A stretch of 64,000 nt of DNA from Doryteuthis pealeii (GCA_023376005.1 CM042145.1:17029433-17093432), one strand, 5' to 3'; positions 22,306 to 37,300 are shown, counted from the stretch's first letter. Made by a program: numbers and translations. The notes: generated from the sequence alone by a model not told the origin.

Positions 22306-22382
22306 CTATTGGATACTGCACACAGAACTCGATTTGTGATTGACTGGTTTGCCACATTGCAATTTAGCTCGTCTCTTGTTGG
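22306..22382 (-). CDS. INPP5E: INPP5E exon 12 (CaaX end)
   Basis: 77 nt including the TAG stop at 22308-22306. The acceptor is GGTTTTATTTTTTAG. It encodes a basic tail, NKRRAKLQ, then SSSVCSIQ. The last four residues form a CaaX box; in the family such a box directs prenylation and membrane or ciliary targeting. Its in-phase join with exon 11 and the CaaX end make this the true last exon. Confidence 0.92.
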
Positions 22383-25300
22383 CTAAAAAATAAAACCAAT
22401 GAAAATTAAATGATAGATATGGAAGGAGAAAACATTGGGATTGTGAATGAACTGAAAGATTAGCATAAAACGTGTGACAAAGTCTAAGATTGTTTGAGGT
22501 GAGTGAAATTTTGGATCAGAAATTGAAGATTTATGAACAATTTCCAAATTTATGGAAGATTTCAATTCGAAACTTTAATTCTGTGAGAAAGTGAAAATTT
22601 GGATTTTGAAACTAAGGAGCAAAAAATGTTAAAATAGTCAAATTTGATTTAATTTCTGAATCTCTGTGATATTGAATTCACTATCAACAGCTTGTGATGC
22701 TAGTTATGCTTTCTAGCACACAAATAAGAGTTTTTATGAAGATCTAGAATTTGGTTTACTGACTTTAGGGGAAAGTTAAGTAACAAATTAACATTATATT
22801 AGCAAGTTGGAATTAAGATTCATTTTTGAATTTGTAGTAACTCAAGTATCGGAGTTAACAGAGAAATAATAGGAAGAAACACGAGTATTAAGGATAGGGA
22901 AAAAGGTTTACGAAGCAAAGATACAAGGTGAACAGAGTAATTAGCAATTGCTAGGTTGAATTAACAAATCTTGTGAGATCTCATTTTTCTCTTTTCTGAT
23001 GTTTTGTCAGACATTATTTATAAGAAAAACAGACAATTCCATTTTCATTATTTAGGTACTATATGACACAATAATACAGGAAGTTTAATAAGATTAACTT
23101 TATTTTACTGATTCTTATATCTTAATTCCATTCTGAGGTGATTGATTGATTTGGTGAAGGTGAATGGTTGTGACCCTAACGTTTTCTTTTTCATTTTTTT
23201 TAGAAAAATTTCTTTTGATTACTATTCATTAAGCACCAAAGAATCTGATTAAAAAAATGGGAGGGAGGGCTTTTAAGGGGAGGATTTACAAGAGGGGTTC
23301 AATTCACCATGAAAATCTATTTTAAAATAAACCCCAAACAGTGCTTATTGAAAATCTCAACTATTAGAATTTTTGGGCTGTTTGCAAACCCATGGCGAAC
23401 ACTGCTGATTTTTCAGTTAATTTTGGAAAAACTTTAGGGTTATGGTTTGGTTTGGTTTGGTTTTACGGCATATCAACCTCAGTGGGTCATTTAATGCCGA
23501 TAAAGTTGTCAAATAAATTCATTCTTAATGCATAATACAATTTTGTTTATCAACTCATGTTTTTCTATTTAACCTATAGATGGGACCCTAACAGGTACTA
23601 CCACTCCGGGTCAGAGTGGACCAGGGAGTAATGGTGATGAAGGGGTGCTCCACATTCCCCAAACCTGGAACCTCGCCATCAGATAGAGTTTAACGTCATT
23701 CCCAGGACATGTAGACCCTCAGTTACTGCCTTCTAGCACCCATATGATAAAAAGGGGTTGGGGCTTGCCATAAGGGCAATAGGGTTGGGAATATCATATA
23801 GGTGCTAGGGCTTGACATGACCAGCCGATTGATCGTTAAGGTTTGGGTCTGTGCCACTTCATAAATGAAATTGGAAACCAACTGCCAGATTATCCAGATT
23901 CCATAAATATACCAGGTTTTACTGAAATACTCACCCCACCCCCCTATTTGGCATTGTCATTAACACTCCATCCTGATGAAGAACATTGTAAACCCATTTA
24001 CTTACCAGAATTATACATTTTCTCATTTGCAATTAAATTCTATCTGATGAAAATTCTATCATATTTCTAGTTCTACGCTCAGAGTTGCTGAGGCATGGAA
24101 TAAACTGCCCGCGTCCATTGTAGGCTGCTGAAGCACTGCATCTTTCAAAGCCTCCATCCTTCCTGTAATCTGCCAACACTATACCTGATACTCCCCTCCA
24201 CACACATATGCATGCACGTGCACACATACATGTATATTATACTGTACGCTATTCATATTCCTGACATTAGTATATTATTCTATGTACTATACATGAGACT
24301 TTGATAAGTTGTACTGCACCTGAACACTGTACGCAATAAATTTCATTATTTCATTATTATAAAATACATGATTGACCACAATGATAATGAAATGAATGGG
24401 TGCGCAATAAAAAAAAAATTGTTTCTATTGTATATTTATAAACTTTTTATAATATGCACAGAAACACTTATTTTCTAGCATTTTTTTTTCATGCTCAGAG
24501 TTGCTGAAGCATGGAATAAACTGCCTGCATCTGTTGTAGACTGCCAAAACACTGCATCTTTCAAAACCTTCATGCTTCTTGTAATTTGACAAAACTATAC
24601 CTGATACACACACATACATGTATATTATTACTGTACACTATTCATGTTCCTGACATTAGTACATTATTCTATGTACTATACATGAGACTTTGATGAGTTG
24701 TAGTGCACTGTATGCAATAAATTTCATCATTTTATTATTTTATTCTCAGTCGATAATTCTTGGCTCTTTCATTTTGAATTTTACCAAGGAAATGTAAGAG
24801 TTAATATTTTTGATAGGCACCAATTCCAGTGCATTTTACAAGACATTTACATGGCAAATTGACTACCTCTTGTAATTAGCCAAAAATTTCTCCCACTCCT
24901 ACATGCACAATTTTTTTTTAAATCAGATTCTTCAGTGTTTAATTGATAGTAATCAAAATAAATTTTTCTAAAAAAAGAAAAAAAAAAGTTAAAAAAGATG
25001 TTTTCAACATGGGATCACAACCATTTACCTTAGCTATTGATCTTAATGGTATGTCAATATGTCTAGGGTTATTTTATGCCTAGAGGTTAGGGAATCACAT
25101 CCATTGTATGTTTATATTTACGTGTTTTTGTAGTTGTTGCTTAAGAGTTTTATGGGGGTTTTTTTTGCACACAGTCCTATCAAATACAAATAATTTTGAA
25201 ATAGATCTAGAATATTTAGGAGAGACCTGGAGAGTTGCTGTCACTCAGACTTCAGTTAAAACTGGTGGAAAAAAAAAAAAAAAAAAAAAAAAAACTTGCA

Positions 25301-28300
25301 TAGAGTGAAAATAATAACAATTCTGAACGTCTGAATGTAAATATAAATAAAAAAAGATTTACCTTCAATATAAACTTCTTTATTGAATCGACCTGCATCA
25401 AGCGTTAATCTGCAATATGAAACAATTTGTTAATAATAAACAGAAATGTAAACCAATAAAAAAATAAATGTCAGTGCTAAAGTTACAATACTGAATTGAT
25501 ACAGAATATATAAGGGTCATTCAAAAAAGTTCTAAGCTTAACCAAGATACTTTATAACTGCTTAGATCTTTAATTGATGAGGCTTGATGATTAGTATTAT
25601 TCGGACTATTGTCCTCATCTTCATTGTTATCTGTACTACGTTTCGGCCGATGTACCCTCCAGCCTTCTTCAGGTATTTCTTGTCGAACTCGGGAAGATTC
25701 TTTTCGTGATCGGGAACCATCACAGAACTTTGAACCTAACCCTTTATTCAGTCCACGGGGGTGCCCCATAGCTGGGGTAGAGGCGTTAAGCTGTGTTAAT
25801 TATTATTCTATGTTACTGCTGCGCCTGATCAGGATTGAACCTGCAATCTGGAGATAACTGTCACTTAGAACTGTCTTAACCTAACTACTTTATCCACTAG
25901 GCGATGTGTCCAATTGGACAATCCAGTGTGAATTTTGGGAACTTATAAACCTAATGTCTAGTTTTGCCTAGAATATCTACCTATTCACTTATGTATGGGT
26001 TTTTTCAGAGAAGTAGTATATGAGGGTCATTCAAAAAAGTTCTAAGCTTAACCAAGATACTTTATAACTGCTCGGATCTTTGTTTTGTCTATTTTTAGAT
26101 TTGTCGCACACTTCTCATCTTTTTATATATTTACCAGACCATCTGCACAAGTAGGATGTGACATAAGGTCAATTTCTTAAGTGGAGTTTAACAGGTTTGA
26201 ATTTATAGTTTTCATTCTCCTAGACTGGTCACATAAGCAAGGTTAAAGAGCCCAGTTTGCCCTATTATTCATTCATACCTGGAGGGAGAATGGTAGGATG
26301 CACACCTTTCCCCAAGGGTATTAGGGCTATGTGAAATGCAAACAGGCTTGTCCAGGATTTGAACTCTGGCTGTCGAATTCATTTCCTATGATGATAACCA
26401 TTACACCATGTGCCTCATCTTTTTATGCACAGAAATTAAGACAGAAATCTGAATGAGTTTTTCTCTTTTTATAAGTAGTGCATCTTCTTTCTGGGTAAGG
26501 CTTAGAATTTTTTGAATGTCCCTTGTAAATGATAAATGGTTGATCGACGTTCAAGAAAATGACAGAAAATAACACATCTGCAATTTTAGGGGCTAGAGAG
26601 CAATTGTGGAAATTTATTAGGGGACAGGCTATCTGGCTTCACTGGACACCAGCAGCAGTCCCTTAGGAGTCATGTGAAGCTAACTATAAAAGCGGGGGCA
26701 GCGAAGAATTTAGCCTCTACCTCTTGCTAGCAGTGCTTGTCCGTATCGTTAGTAGCCCCAGACGGCGACGACTCAGAAACATATCATCACATAGAAGCTA
26801 GAGCGGCAAATGCATACCAAAAGCCATTTCTACAGAACTGAACAAGTTATGAGGAACAAAACTCACAAAGATTACAGCTAAGTTCCGCAGGCATTTTTAT
26901 CTGCAGCCTTTAAACTACCCTTAACAACTTTTTACCTACCAAACACCTTTGAACTCTTTTGGTTGTTTTTTATTGTATATCCCTGTTTGATTTTTGCATA
27001 TATGGATAGTAAACATTTTGTATAAAAAGTCGTTTGTCTCCTTTTCTTCAAAAGCGGCACCCATCTCCTCACTGCATTCAATACAGTTTATTCTCCTACA
27101 AAACTTAGGGTTTAAACAGTGCTTTTTCGGGGATAAAACTCCCCACACAATGTCGGTTTCTGAAGTGAGCACACATTTATAATCTGCGGACAACTTGTCT
27201 CCTTGAATTAAAATGACTTGTACTATGGTTGAAAATTTATCTAAAAACAAAAGGTCACTGAAATGATTTTTTTTAAAAGTTACTTTGAAATAATTTTAAA
27301 TGAAGTTCTTTGCTATTATTCTATTATCATAATTTTGTGTTCATAAGATGATTTGGGTATTATCGCATAAATGCCTCCTGGCCTCTTGCCCTAAAAAATG
27401 CTAAGCGGCGCCGGCTGAAAATCCAACCCGCGCTATTATTGAACTTCCAAGCTGTTTGAAGGTGTTTTTCACGAAAAGTTAATGCGATATGAAAGCGATA
27501 TTTACACCACCACCCACCCACCACTCTTTTCTCGACAAGTAAATGTAAATATTTTAAAAATATTTTAAGGGGTGGGTAAATATTTACATTTACTTGTCAA
27601 TAAAAAAACCTAGGTAGTGGCTTACTTTTAACGCCTTCAAACCACTAAAAAAGTTATTTGTCAATAAAAACGCCTCTGGAATTATATAAGTTTATCAATG
27701 AGTATTTAATCTATATTCAAAATCTTTTTGTTTTTTAAAACAAGTTTTAATAAATACATGTCCAGTGTTATATACATTCATTAATTTCTTTTAAAATCAT
27801 TTTTTACTCTCACCCTTTTTTCAGTAACAAGTTTACAAATAACGAAATAGCTATGATTTTGTGTAAAATTTATGTGTAAAATATTAAAAATAATTATTTA
27901 ATTAATAATTAAAGATGGATGCAACATTATTGAGGGGGACATAACTAATTTTCTATTTCAAATTGTATTATTTTTTTACTCCTTTAAAAAATTTGATGAA
28001 TTTACTGACTCCCTGCCCCAGGCAATATCTTTCAAAAATGAATTTTTGCACTGCCCGGGGGTATTTTTTTTTTTTTTGCTAGTAATATATAATATATATA
28101 TATGAACCGGTTTAGCTCAGTCGGTAGAGCATTCACCTCAGAAACACTAGGTTCTGTGTCTAAAACCAGTTCTTGCTAACTACCGTATTTGACAGCATAT
28201 AAGACGCACCCCCATTTCAGCAGGTCAGATTCAGGAAAAAAAAGTTTTTAGTGTATTTAAGCATATATTGTTGAAAACAGTCTAGCTGTGCATTACGCAA

Positions 28301-31300
28301 GCATTATTTGTTATCCTTGGCATTTCAGCCTCAGAAGACTATTATATAGTTTTTGTGCCCCTGAAGTTACAGTGCCTCCTGTGACAATGGGATTCTTATC
28401 ATTGGTTTCATTTCACCTACAAAGTATAAGACGTCCTATATGCTGTCAAATACGGTAAGTGCATAAGTAGCACAGCTTGGATCTGTGTGGTAAAGTGGGG
28501 GAGTTGATGGTAGGTGTGGTGCTCCACCTCAGATGCAAAAAAAGAACTACATACGTGTCTCGTCCTGGACGGATTGCAACTTCATAGATGCCAAACACTG
28601 GTTTGTGATCAGACAATCTAACTTTTTCAGCACAATTGTAGTGGACACAGGTAATGCAGTTCTTTCTTCTAGACCGAAAAAGTACACGATCCTAAGGGAA
28701 GAACAAAAAAAGAAAAAGAAAGACAAATATATTTACAGTTTTTAGCAACATATGAAAGTTCATACAAAAATACTAGCAAAAGTACCTGGTCCATGAACGG
28801 ACTAAAAAATGTGTAAGAACACCTAGGAGTAAGTGGGTAAGAGAGAGAATAAGAGGAAAATAATTTATAGAATTATAAACATCACCAAGAATTTGTATAT
28901 TATGATATTTATTTTTGGATTTTTTTTTTAATTAAAATTTTTAATTTTTTTAATCATTGAATTATATCACTTAATTAGTAAAAATCTAAACCAAATTTTG
29001 TGTGTTTCTTAGTTATAAGCATATTAATCTGTATGCAAGTTTTTTGAATCTGAGTGACATCTCTTTTCTAAGTTATAAGTTGACATGTACATACCAAACT
29101 TCCTTTTATATATATAGAAGACAAAAAAAAAAACTAATCCAAATTTAGATCTGTTCAAATCTTATTATAATGGAGATTGTGTGTGTGTCTGTTGGTAACC
29201 AAAACTACGTCACCACCAACGTCACAATTCTCTTAGCTGTTTACGTCATATTCTCAATCAATTTTAATTAACATCTGATTTACTAACAAGGTCTCTATTA
29301 AGGTCTACCTGAGATAGATTTGCCTCAAAACAGTCCATATCATTAATGTGTTTAAAATCCCGCGATGTGTGTTATATATCATTAAGAAATAAATGTTTAT
29401 ATAATATATGGTATATAATTTGCATACTGGTTTTAACAAAACTTTGTTTAATAAATAATTACTTGATGTTATTGATTTCTAATATTATTGTTTTATTCTC
29501 AAATGTATTAAAAGCAATCCTATGTATAATTTTATATTGAAATCAATGAGTATATATAAAAAGATATGAAAACACCACAAAATGCTGTTAAAGTGAAAAC
29601 ATTTTATAACATAGCTGATATTGAACAATATTTCGATTTTATGAAAATCATCATCAGAGCTTGTTTATACTCAGTGTTGTTAAGAGCGGAGACAAAAGTC
29701 ATAGGAGTTCAAAACAAAAAACCTTGATGTTGCAAAAAAAAAAGAAAAAAAGTTATACAATAGTTTCGAATGTGAGCACTTCCGCCGCATTTTTCTTGGT
29801 CATCAGATTATGTATATCTTATTGTAACAGTTTTTAAAAAAAGAAGACATATTAAGAAGTTTGACACTGGACGAATTCTCTTATTCAAAACGGGATGAGT
29901 ATTAGCCTGTTGACAACAGATTTATAGAAAAAGAATTTTTATTTTTGTAATTAATATTGTAAATTTTCATTTTTTGTTTTTCTTATATATAAAGTAAAAA
30001 AGTATGAACGGTTGTAAGGTTTTATTTTTATTTTTTGGATAATGTGAAAATTTAAAATTTGTTTGGAAGTATATAACGGAAAATGTAATGTGAAGGGGAT
30101 TTTATGGTTTCTGACTACAAGTGTCGCTAAATAAGGGGATATATTAAAAAAGCCTTGTCTTTGGGGTATGGTTTTATGGGTAAGAATAACGAATAATTGA
30201 AATCAATCAGAATAAAGTAAAAATAAGTGTAATCTTTTTTGTGTTTGCATTTAATTTCATTAGTCTTTCTAATTCAATATATTTAATTATATTAAAACTT
30301 ATATAATTGTGCCCAAAGGGCATATTTTTTTTTTGTTTTTTGCTAGTCTTATTAATATCATAAGTGATATCTAAAATCTTGAAATCATAGAAAACAAGTA
30401 TTGGTATGCTTGATGCTAAAGAAGATATCTAGTAGAGTCCACACTCACTAAGACTAATATTAGTATATCCATGATATACTAACACCCAACATAATGGAAG
30501 GAAATACAAGATAAACATATTTTTGTTTGAATTTTTTAGATGATGGTTTGATAATTTGTATTATTTAGATTTTTCAGACTATTTTCTTCATCCTTATTGT
30601 TATATACACAATGTTTTGGCCGATGTTATTAAGAAGGCTGGAGGGTACATCAATCGAAACGTTGTGTATATAACAATAAAGTTTAGGACAACAGGTTGAA
30701 AAATTTTTAATTATACAAATAAATATATTAGTACATAAAAGAACATTTATCTTTTTATATCCATAATATACACACCAATGGTATAGGGCATTCCATCATG
30801 ATGTAATGGTTAACAAGTTAGTCTCACAGATCCATTACTACTAAATAATGATTTTGAGGACCAAGTAAACAATAAGCACCCCAGCTGGGATCTGTTTTGA
30901 AAGAAACACCTTTTGCTTTCACCGTAAACTCCTGGTTGTTTGTTTACAAACAACAGGCGATTTTTTTTGCATTAGAATTTCACTGTAAGATTTTTTAAAA
31001 GTTTGTTCATGTATATTTACAACCCAAAGGCATGTTTTTATACGAAAATAGTTTTCCATTTTAATTAAAAAAATTAGTTATTTCATGTTGTTGTTAATTC
31101 AATTCCGGAATTTTTTTAATTATAAAACTTTAAACGAAAGACACGTTTTTATATTAAAGACACATTTTTATATTAAAATAGTATTTTGTTTAATCAGAAG
31201 AGAAATACAGATATGTTTATTCAAATGAAAATAGTTTTTATTTACAAAATATTTTTATGTTTATTTAAATAAAAGGATGATGTTCGGAAATGGTATCACA

Positions 31301-34300
31301 CAATTTATAAAGTTTATTTTCCATGCGCATCTCATACCAAAACCAGAAGTGTGCAGTGAAAAGCAAAAGGTGTTTGTTTTGAGGCGGCTCCCAGCTGGGG
31401 TGCCTATTGGATACTTGGTCTAATTTTGATTCTCGCTGGGTGCCCCATACAACCTTTTGTTACAACCTACCCATGGCAAAAAGGTTGGGTAAGAAGGCCG
31501 TCCTATCGTGTTGGAACGGTTAGCAAGATAGTCTCACAGATCTATTACTACTGCCTAGTGAGTTTGATCGTTGCTGGATGCCCCATACCTGTGACCTTGT
31601 GTCACATCCTATCGATGGCAAATAGGTTGGGTAAATACCTATATACCAATGATATTAAGAAGAAAGAAACTTGTCTTTCCTTCTGTTATTCAGTGTTAGT
31701 ATATCATGGATATACTAATGCTAATATTGGTCCTTGGTGAGTGGGGACTCAACTAAATATCTTCCCTACCTCAAATAAACACTAGAGATGTATTTAACAT
31801 TATAATTACCGTGTATGTATATTATGTATATATAAATATTTCTGGCTATAAAAATGATCTTATCTTGTCTTTCCTTCCGTTTATTCAGTGTTAGTATATC
31901 ATGGATATACTAATGTAAATATTGGTCCTTGATGAGTAGAAACTCAACTATATATATTCTTTTTAACCAAGCCCACCAATACAAGTATAGAGATTTGGTA
32001 ATTTTGAGGGATTATCTTAAACAGTGCCCCAAAGCCTGAAGCTTTTCAAAAAATTCTGAATGGAGAAAAGAATGAAATGATAAGTCATCTATGAAATAGA
32101 AATAATTGTTTGTACAGAAAGTAAAAATTGTCTTTAAATCATCAAAGAAGAATTATCATCTAACTTTTAGTAGAAGAAATATCGTTTAACTTAGATATAA
32201 TTGCAATACTTAAATGCAGCAATCAATTTTAAGTTCTTCTTATGCTACCACATAAATTATGTAACATACTTACTGTATATGAAGGAGTTCGTAATTTGTT
32301 GTATATATTCTCTTCTGATTTAACATCAAATTTGTAAGTTGGGGGAAAGATAATTCTTCCTTCTTGAAATCCTTTGAAAATTTTATCTGACAAAAAAATA
32401 TAATCAAAATCAATTAAATAAAAGACAAAAAAAAAATCAATTAAATAAAAGACAAAATAACCGAATAAAAAAAAACAAAATCAAACAAGGGAAATGCCTA
32501 ATTATATGATTGATTATTTTTAATGTCAGTCAACTTGACTAGGGTTATTTTATGCCTAGAGGTATGGGAATTGGACTCATTGTACATTTATATTCTTGTG
32601 TAGTGTTATATACTGGACCTGTCAAGGAACACGAACATTTGTATTTATAAACATATAAGATTATATCTTTATTTTCTCGGTTGTATGCAGACTGAGAGTC
32701 GTTAGCAGGGGTTACGCATACATGGAGCCTTCGGGAGATCTCTACAAGTGATCTCGAACCTGATCTCCATCTGCTAAATTGATTTCCATGGGCTTTTTTT
32801 ATTCTAGTCCAACTCACAGTGTCACGCCTCTTTGATCGTGACACCTACACAGTTTTTCTGTAGACACACCTTTTCACCCATGCAGCTTGTTTTTTATGCC
32901 TACAGATTTTCTGTATCTACACAGTGTGAAATGTACACCTGCATCTTTAGGTGCCAAAGGTCAGTTCAATGCCATATCCTGTTCTTGTTTCCAGGCCCGC
33001 ACTTGACACCCACACACTACCTGCGTGCAGCCCGGTCTCTAGGTGCAAACTGATTGACCAGGCAATATATTACAGTAGTTTTTTCTTAAGAACTTTTTTT
33101 TGCACACAGTTATCTTTTAATTTCTGTTTCATATCCTTAGTCTCCTAATTCTCCGTTCAAAAGCAAAATTAACATCACACTATTTTTTCATATTATTCAA
33201 TGTCTGCTACAAGATTCATTTGAAAATTCTTGCCTGGCGTTAAGGGAGACTTGGGATTAATGTTGGTTGCCTTGTCATTGAAATGAAGATTTGAGTCGTT
33301 TGGCTCAAAATGAAAAAAAAACAGTATCATATTGTTAATTTTGCTTTTGAACGGAGAATTAAGGAGACTAAGATACAAAACAGAAATTAGAATATAATGT
33401 AACAAAATTTTAAGACAAACTAATCAAATATTCATTTCACACAGTTATCTATCCATATATAAAGGGCAGTTGGTGTGTATGCATGTATGTCTGGATGAAA
33501 CTGTGAAAATAAAACAATTAACAACAAATTAAATATATATACAAATTAAATATCACAAATTCTTGCTTTTTGTGCAAAAATTATGAAGATTTGATTAGAT
33601 ATTTAAAAATTAAAATATACATAGAAATAGCATTGAAATTCTACTTAAAAATGTCCAGTGTTTGTAAATCTCAAAAGTAAATCAATCAATACACGAGGGT
33701 TTCCACCCTCTACCCAGGCAATGCTGGGTAGCCATTTCTAGTATGATATAAAGTATTCCTATTAAATACAAATAACTTGCACACATATGTATAGCTTCAA
33801 GTATTTCTATCTAAAACTGATAATTATATGGTTTCAAGCAATTATTTTTAACTAATAATAAGAATTCAGGGCCGGTTTAGCTCAGTCGGTAGAGTGTTCG
33901 GCTGGGAATCTCAAGGTTCCTGGTTTGATACCGGCCCTCACTAACTCAGCGTATGAGTAGCACAGGGATCTGTGCGGTAAAGTGAGGAGTTGAAGGTAGG
34001 TGTGGCGCTCCGTCTCAGACGGTAAAAAACAATCTCTTTAGTCTAGCGCTAGTGAAAATGGGATAGACTCCCTCGCTGTATGGCTGATACCGACTCTAGG
34101 CCTCCCCGATGACTTTACTTACTTTTATTTACACTGAATTATATAGTTTTATGTATTCCCAACATTAATAACTTGCACACAATTATACGGTTTCAATTAT
34201 TTCAAGCTATAATACAGTTTCAAGTAACAAATAATGATAATTCTTAGTAAGCAATTACAGATTCAAGTAAATGCTCTTAATACAAATAATTGATTGATTG

Positions 34301-37300
34301 ATTTTATCAGTATGTCAATCCCATCTAGGTTGTTATTTTAGACCTAGAGGTTAGGGAATCACATTCATTGTACATTTATATTTACATTTTTTTCTGTAGT
34401 GGTTTCTATTCTATTTGTTTTTATTTTGGCACACATCCTATCAATACGGATAATTTTGAAACAGATTTATTTGATCCATAGATGGGACCCTAACAGGTAC
34501 TACCACTCCAGGTCAGAGTGAACCTGGGCGCTTTGTCAATGAAGGGGTACTCCATACTCTGCAGATCTCAAAAACTGGAGTTTTACCATCAAAACACACC
34601 CAGGACACTCCATTGGGGGGAGGGTCTTATCCCTTTCCAGGGATACAATCAGAATATTCTAAGCCTCATTGACAGGGGCTGACACAAGTAGGTGTTATGA
34701 ACTGTTTTATTTGTTATTTCTCTGAATTTTTGAGATGAGGCTTGATAATTTGTATTATTTGTATTATTCAGACTATTGTCCTCATCTTTATCGTTATCTA
34801 TACAACATTTCGGCCAATGTGCTCTCTGGTCTTCTTCAGGTATTTCTTGTCGAACTAGGGAACCTTCTTGTTGTAATCGATAGCAATCAAGAACTTTGAA
34901 CCTAACCCTGTATTCAATACACGGGGGTATCCTGTTCTCATTCTGCTAACCATAGCTGGGGTAGAGGCGTTAAGCTGTGTTAATTATTATTCTATGTTAC
35001 TGTCGCCCTTGACCAGGATTGAACCTGCAGCCTAGAGATAACTGTCACTTACCCCAACAGCTTTATCCACTATGCTATGTTTTATTTTTGGTTTTTATAT
35101 TCACATCTCTCATTGTTGTACACACACTAACACACATCTTTTCATACAAGGGAAATGCTTAATTGAACTTAAACAAGGCTGATAATTGAAGATTCTATTA
35201 ACATTATGTATAATTTGTATTCTTTCAAATGATTATGAATATATTAATTAAAAGATGACACACCCAAATACACATACATATCTGTATACACACAAACACA
35301 TATCTGTATATAGAGAGATACATAAAACACACACACACACATACAGAGGAAAATAAAACAAACAAATAAAGAAATATTATATATTTATAAATTAACTCTT
35401 AACATCCTGTTGAGAATTTTCCAAGTCCAGAGCCCCATTCCTATGAGGATTTATCAAAAAATGCCTAAAAATAGCCTTTTCATTTCAAGTTACTTCTTAT
35501 TTGCCTTTAATATAAGACTTCTAAATATGTTTAGTAATGTTGAAGTGAGTTAGTGTACTGTTGGTTTGAGCAACAAGCTAAGCACAACTGAACCAGTGCC
35601 AAGACAATTGGTACTTATGGGAATCCAGAATAGTCCACTCATGCATTTGGGTGATTCCATTCCTTGAGTCCTGATTGGCTGCTTGGTTTCTATGATGTTC
35701 TGAGGCTTCATAAATAACCTGCCATTTTGCTGTAGTCTTTGCAGCAAAACTGATTCATATTAAGTTACGACTGCTTGCTGCCCTGTCTTACCAATTCGAT
35801 GGTAATTGGAACTAGTATGATTATTCTACAAATAATACATTTAAACAAAGGCTATCGTTTGGGGCAGATTACGAAAACGAATGTGACTTCCGGCCGTGTG
35901 GAATGAGGCGGTATAGGATGTTAAGAGTTAAAGGTAATAACAATAATGGATGGGTAGTTGTTACTTTGGAGGGTAACAACAATAAAAGATGATTGTCCTT
36001 TTAAGGGTAACAGAAATAATTGAAAGTTTGGTTTAGCTCAGTCGGTAGAGTGTTCAGCTAGGAATCACAAGGTTCTTGGTTCGATACCGGCCCTCGCCCA
36101 CTCAGCCTATGAGTAGCACAGAGACCTCTGCGGTAAAGTGAGGAGCTGATGGCAGGTGTGGCGCTCCACCTCAGATCCTAAAAAACAATCTCCTTAGTCT
36201 AGCGCTAGTGAAAAGGGGATAGACTCCCTCGCTGTCTGGCTGATACTGACATTAGGCTGCCCGAAGACTTTTTACTTACTTATTTGTCATTTTGGAGAGT
36301 AATATTAATAATAGTTATTGCTTTAAAAGGTTGGTTGGTTGGATTTTACGGCATGTCAAACATTGTTGGGTCATTTTATGCTGAAAACATTTTGTTTTAT
36401 TCATTCTTGTTGAGTACTTAATTTTTTTCTGAACTCCATTTTTAAAAAACTCATTTTTTATCTATTTAACCCATAGATGGGACCCTAACATGTACTACCA
36501 CTCTGGGTCTGAGTGGACCTGGGAATAACTATGGGTTAAATAGACCAAAAATGAGGGTTTTTTTTAAAATGTGTTAAAAATGGAGTTAAGAAAAAAAAAA
36601 TTGGATTCCTTACAAGAATGAATTAAAAAAAACGTCATCAGCATAAAATAACCCAAGTGTTGACATGCCGTAAAATCCAAACAGCCAGAAGAGAGAAAAT
36701 AATGAAATCTAAACTGACTATTACCTACGTTTTTGTTGTTTCAATATTTATAATATTTACAGGTGTTTGTGGTATAATAGTTTAGAATCATAGGAAACGG
36801 ATATGGCGAACTAAGTTCAAATCCTGGACAAGACTGTTTGCATTTCCCATAGCGCCATTACCCTTGGGAAAAGGGAGTCTCATTATGGTGTAATGGTTAG
36901 CAAGCGAACTTTGTAGATCCATTAGGCGAATTCAATCCTTTCTGAATGCCCCATACTTGCTACCTTGGGTAAATATCTGGGCATTCCATCGTAGTGTAAT
37001 GGATAGCAAGCTAGTATCGCAGATCCATTACTATTGAATAGCAAGTTCAATCTTTGTTGAATGCCCTATACGTGCGACCTTGAGTTACATTCTAACCATG
37101 GTGAATGGGTTGGGTAAATACCTACCCTTGGGAAAGGTATGAAACCAATTATTCTCCCTTCAAATATGGGTAAATAGTAGGGCAGATTGGGCTCTTTAAG
37201 CTTGGTATGACAACCAGTATAGGAGAAGGAAAACTATGAATTTAAACCTGTTAAACTTTGCTTCAAAAATTGACCTTGTGTGGAAGGATTGGGTAAAGAC

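Larger units (their letters stand above)
30425..31765. repeat. Inverted pair of a 90-100 bp repeat around 31 kb
   Basis: TATTAGTATATCCATGATAT with its flanks at 30425-30520 is inverted at 31660-31765, and a third copy lies at 31861-31955. Each has a short internal palindrome (TAGTATATC/GATATACTA). The spacer holds an FB copy, SINE-B and element G. Confidence 0.65.
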
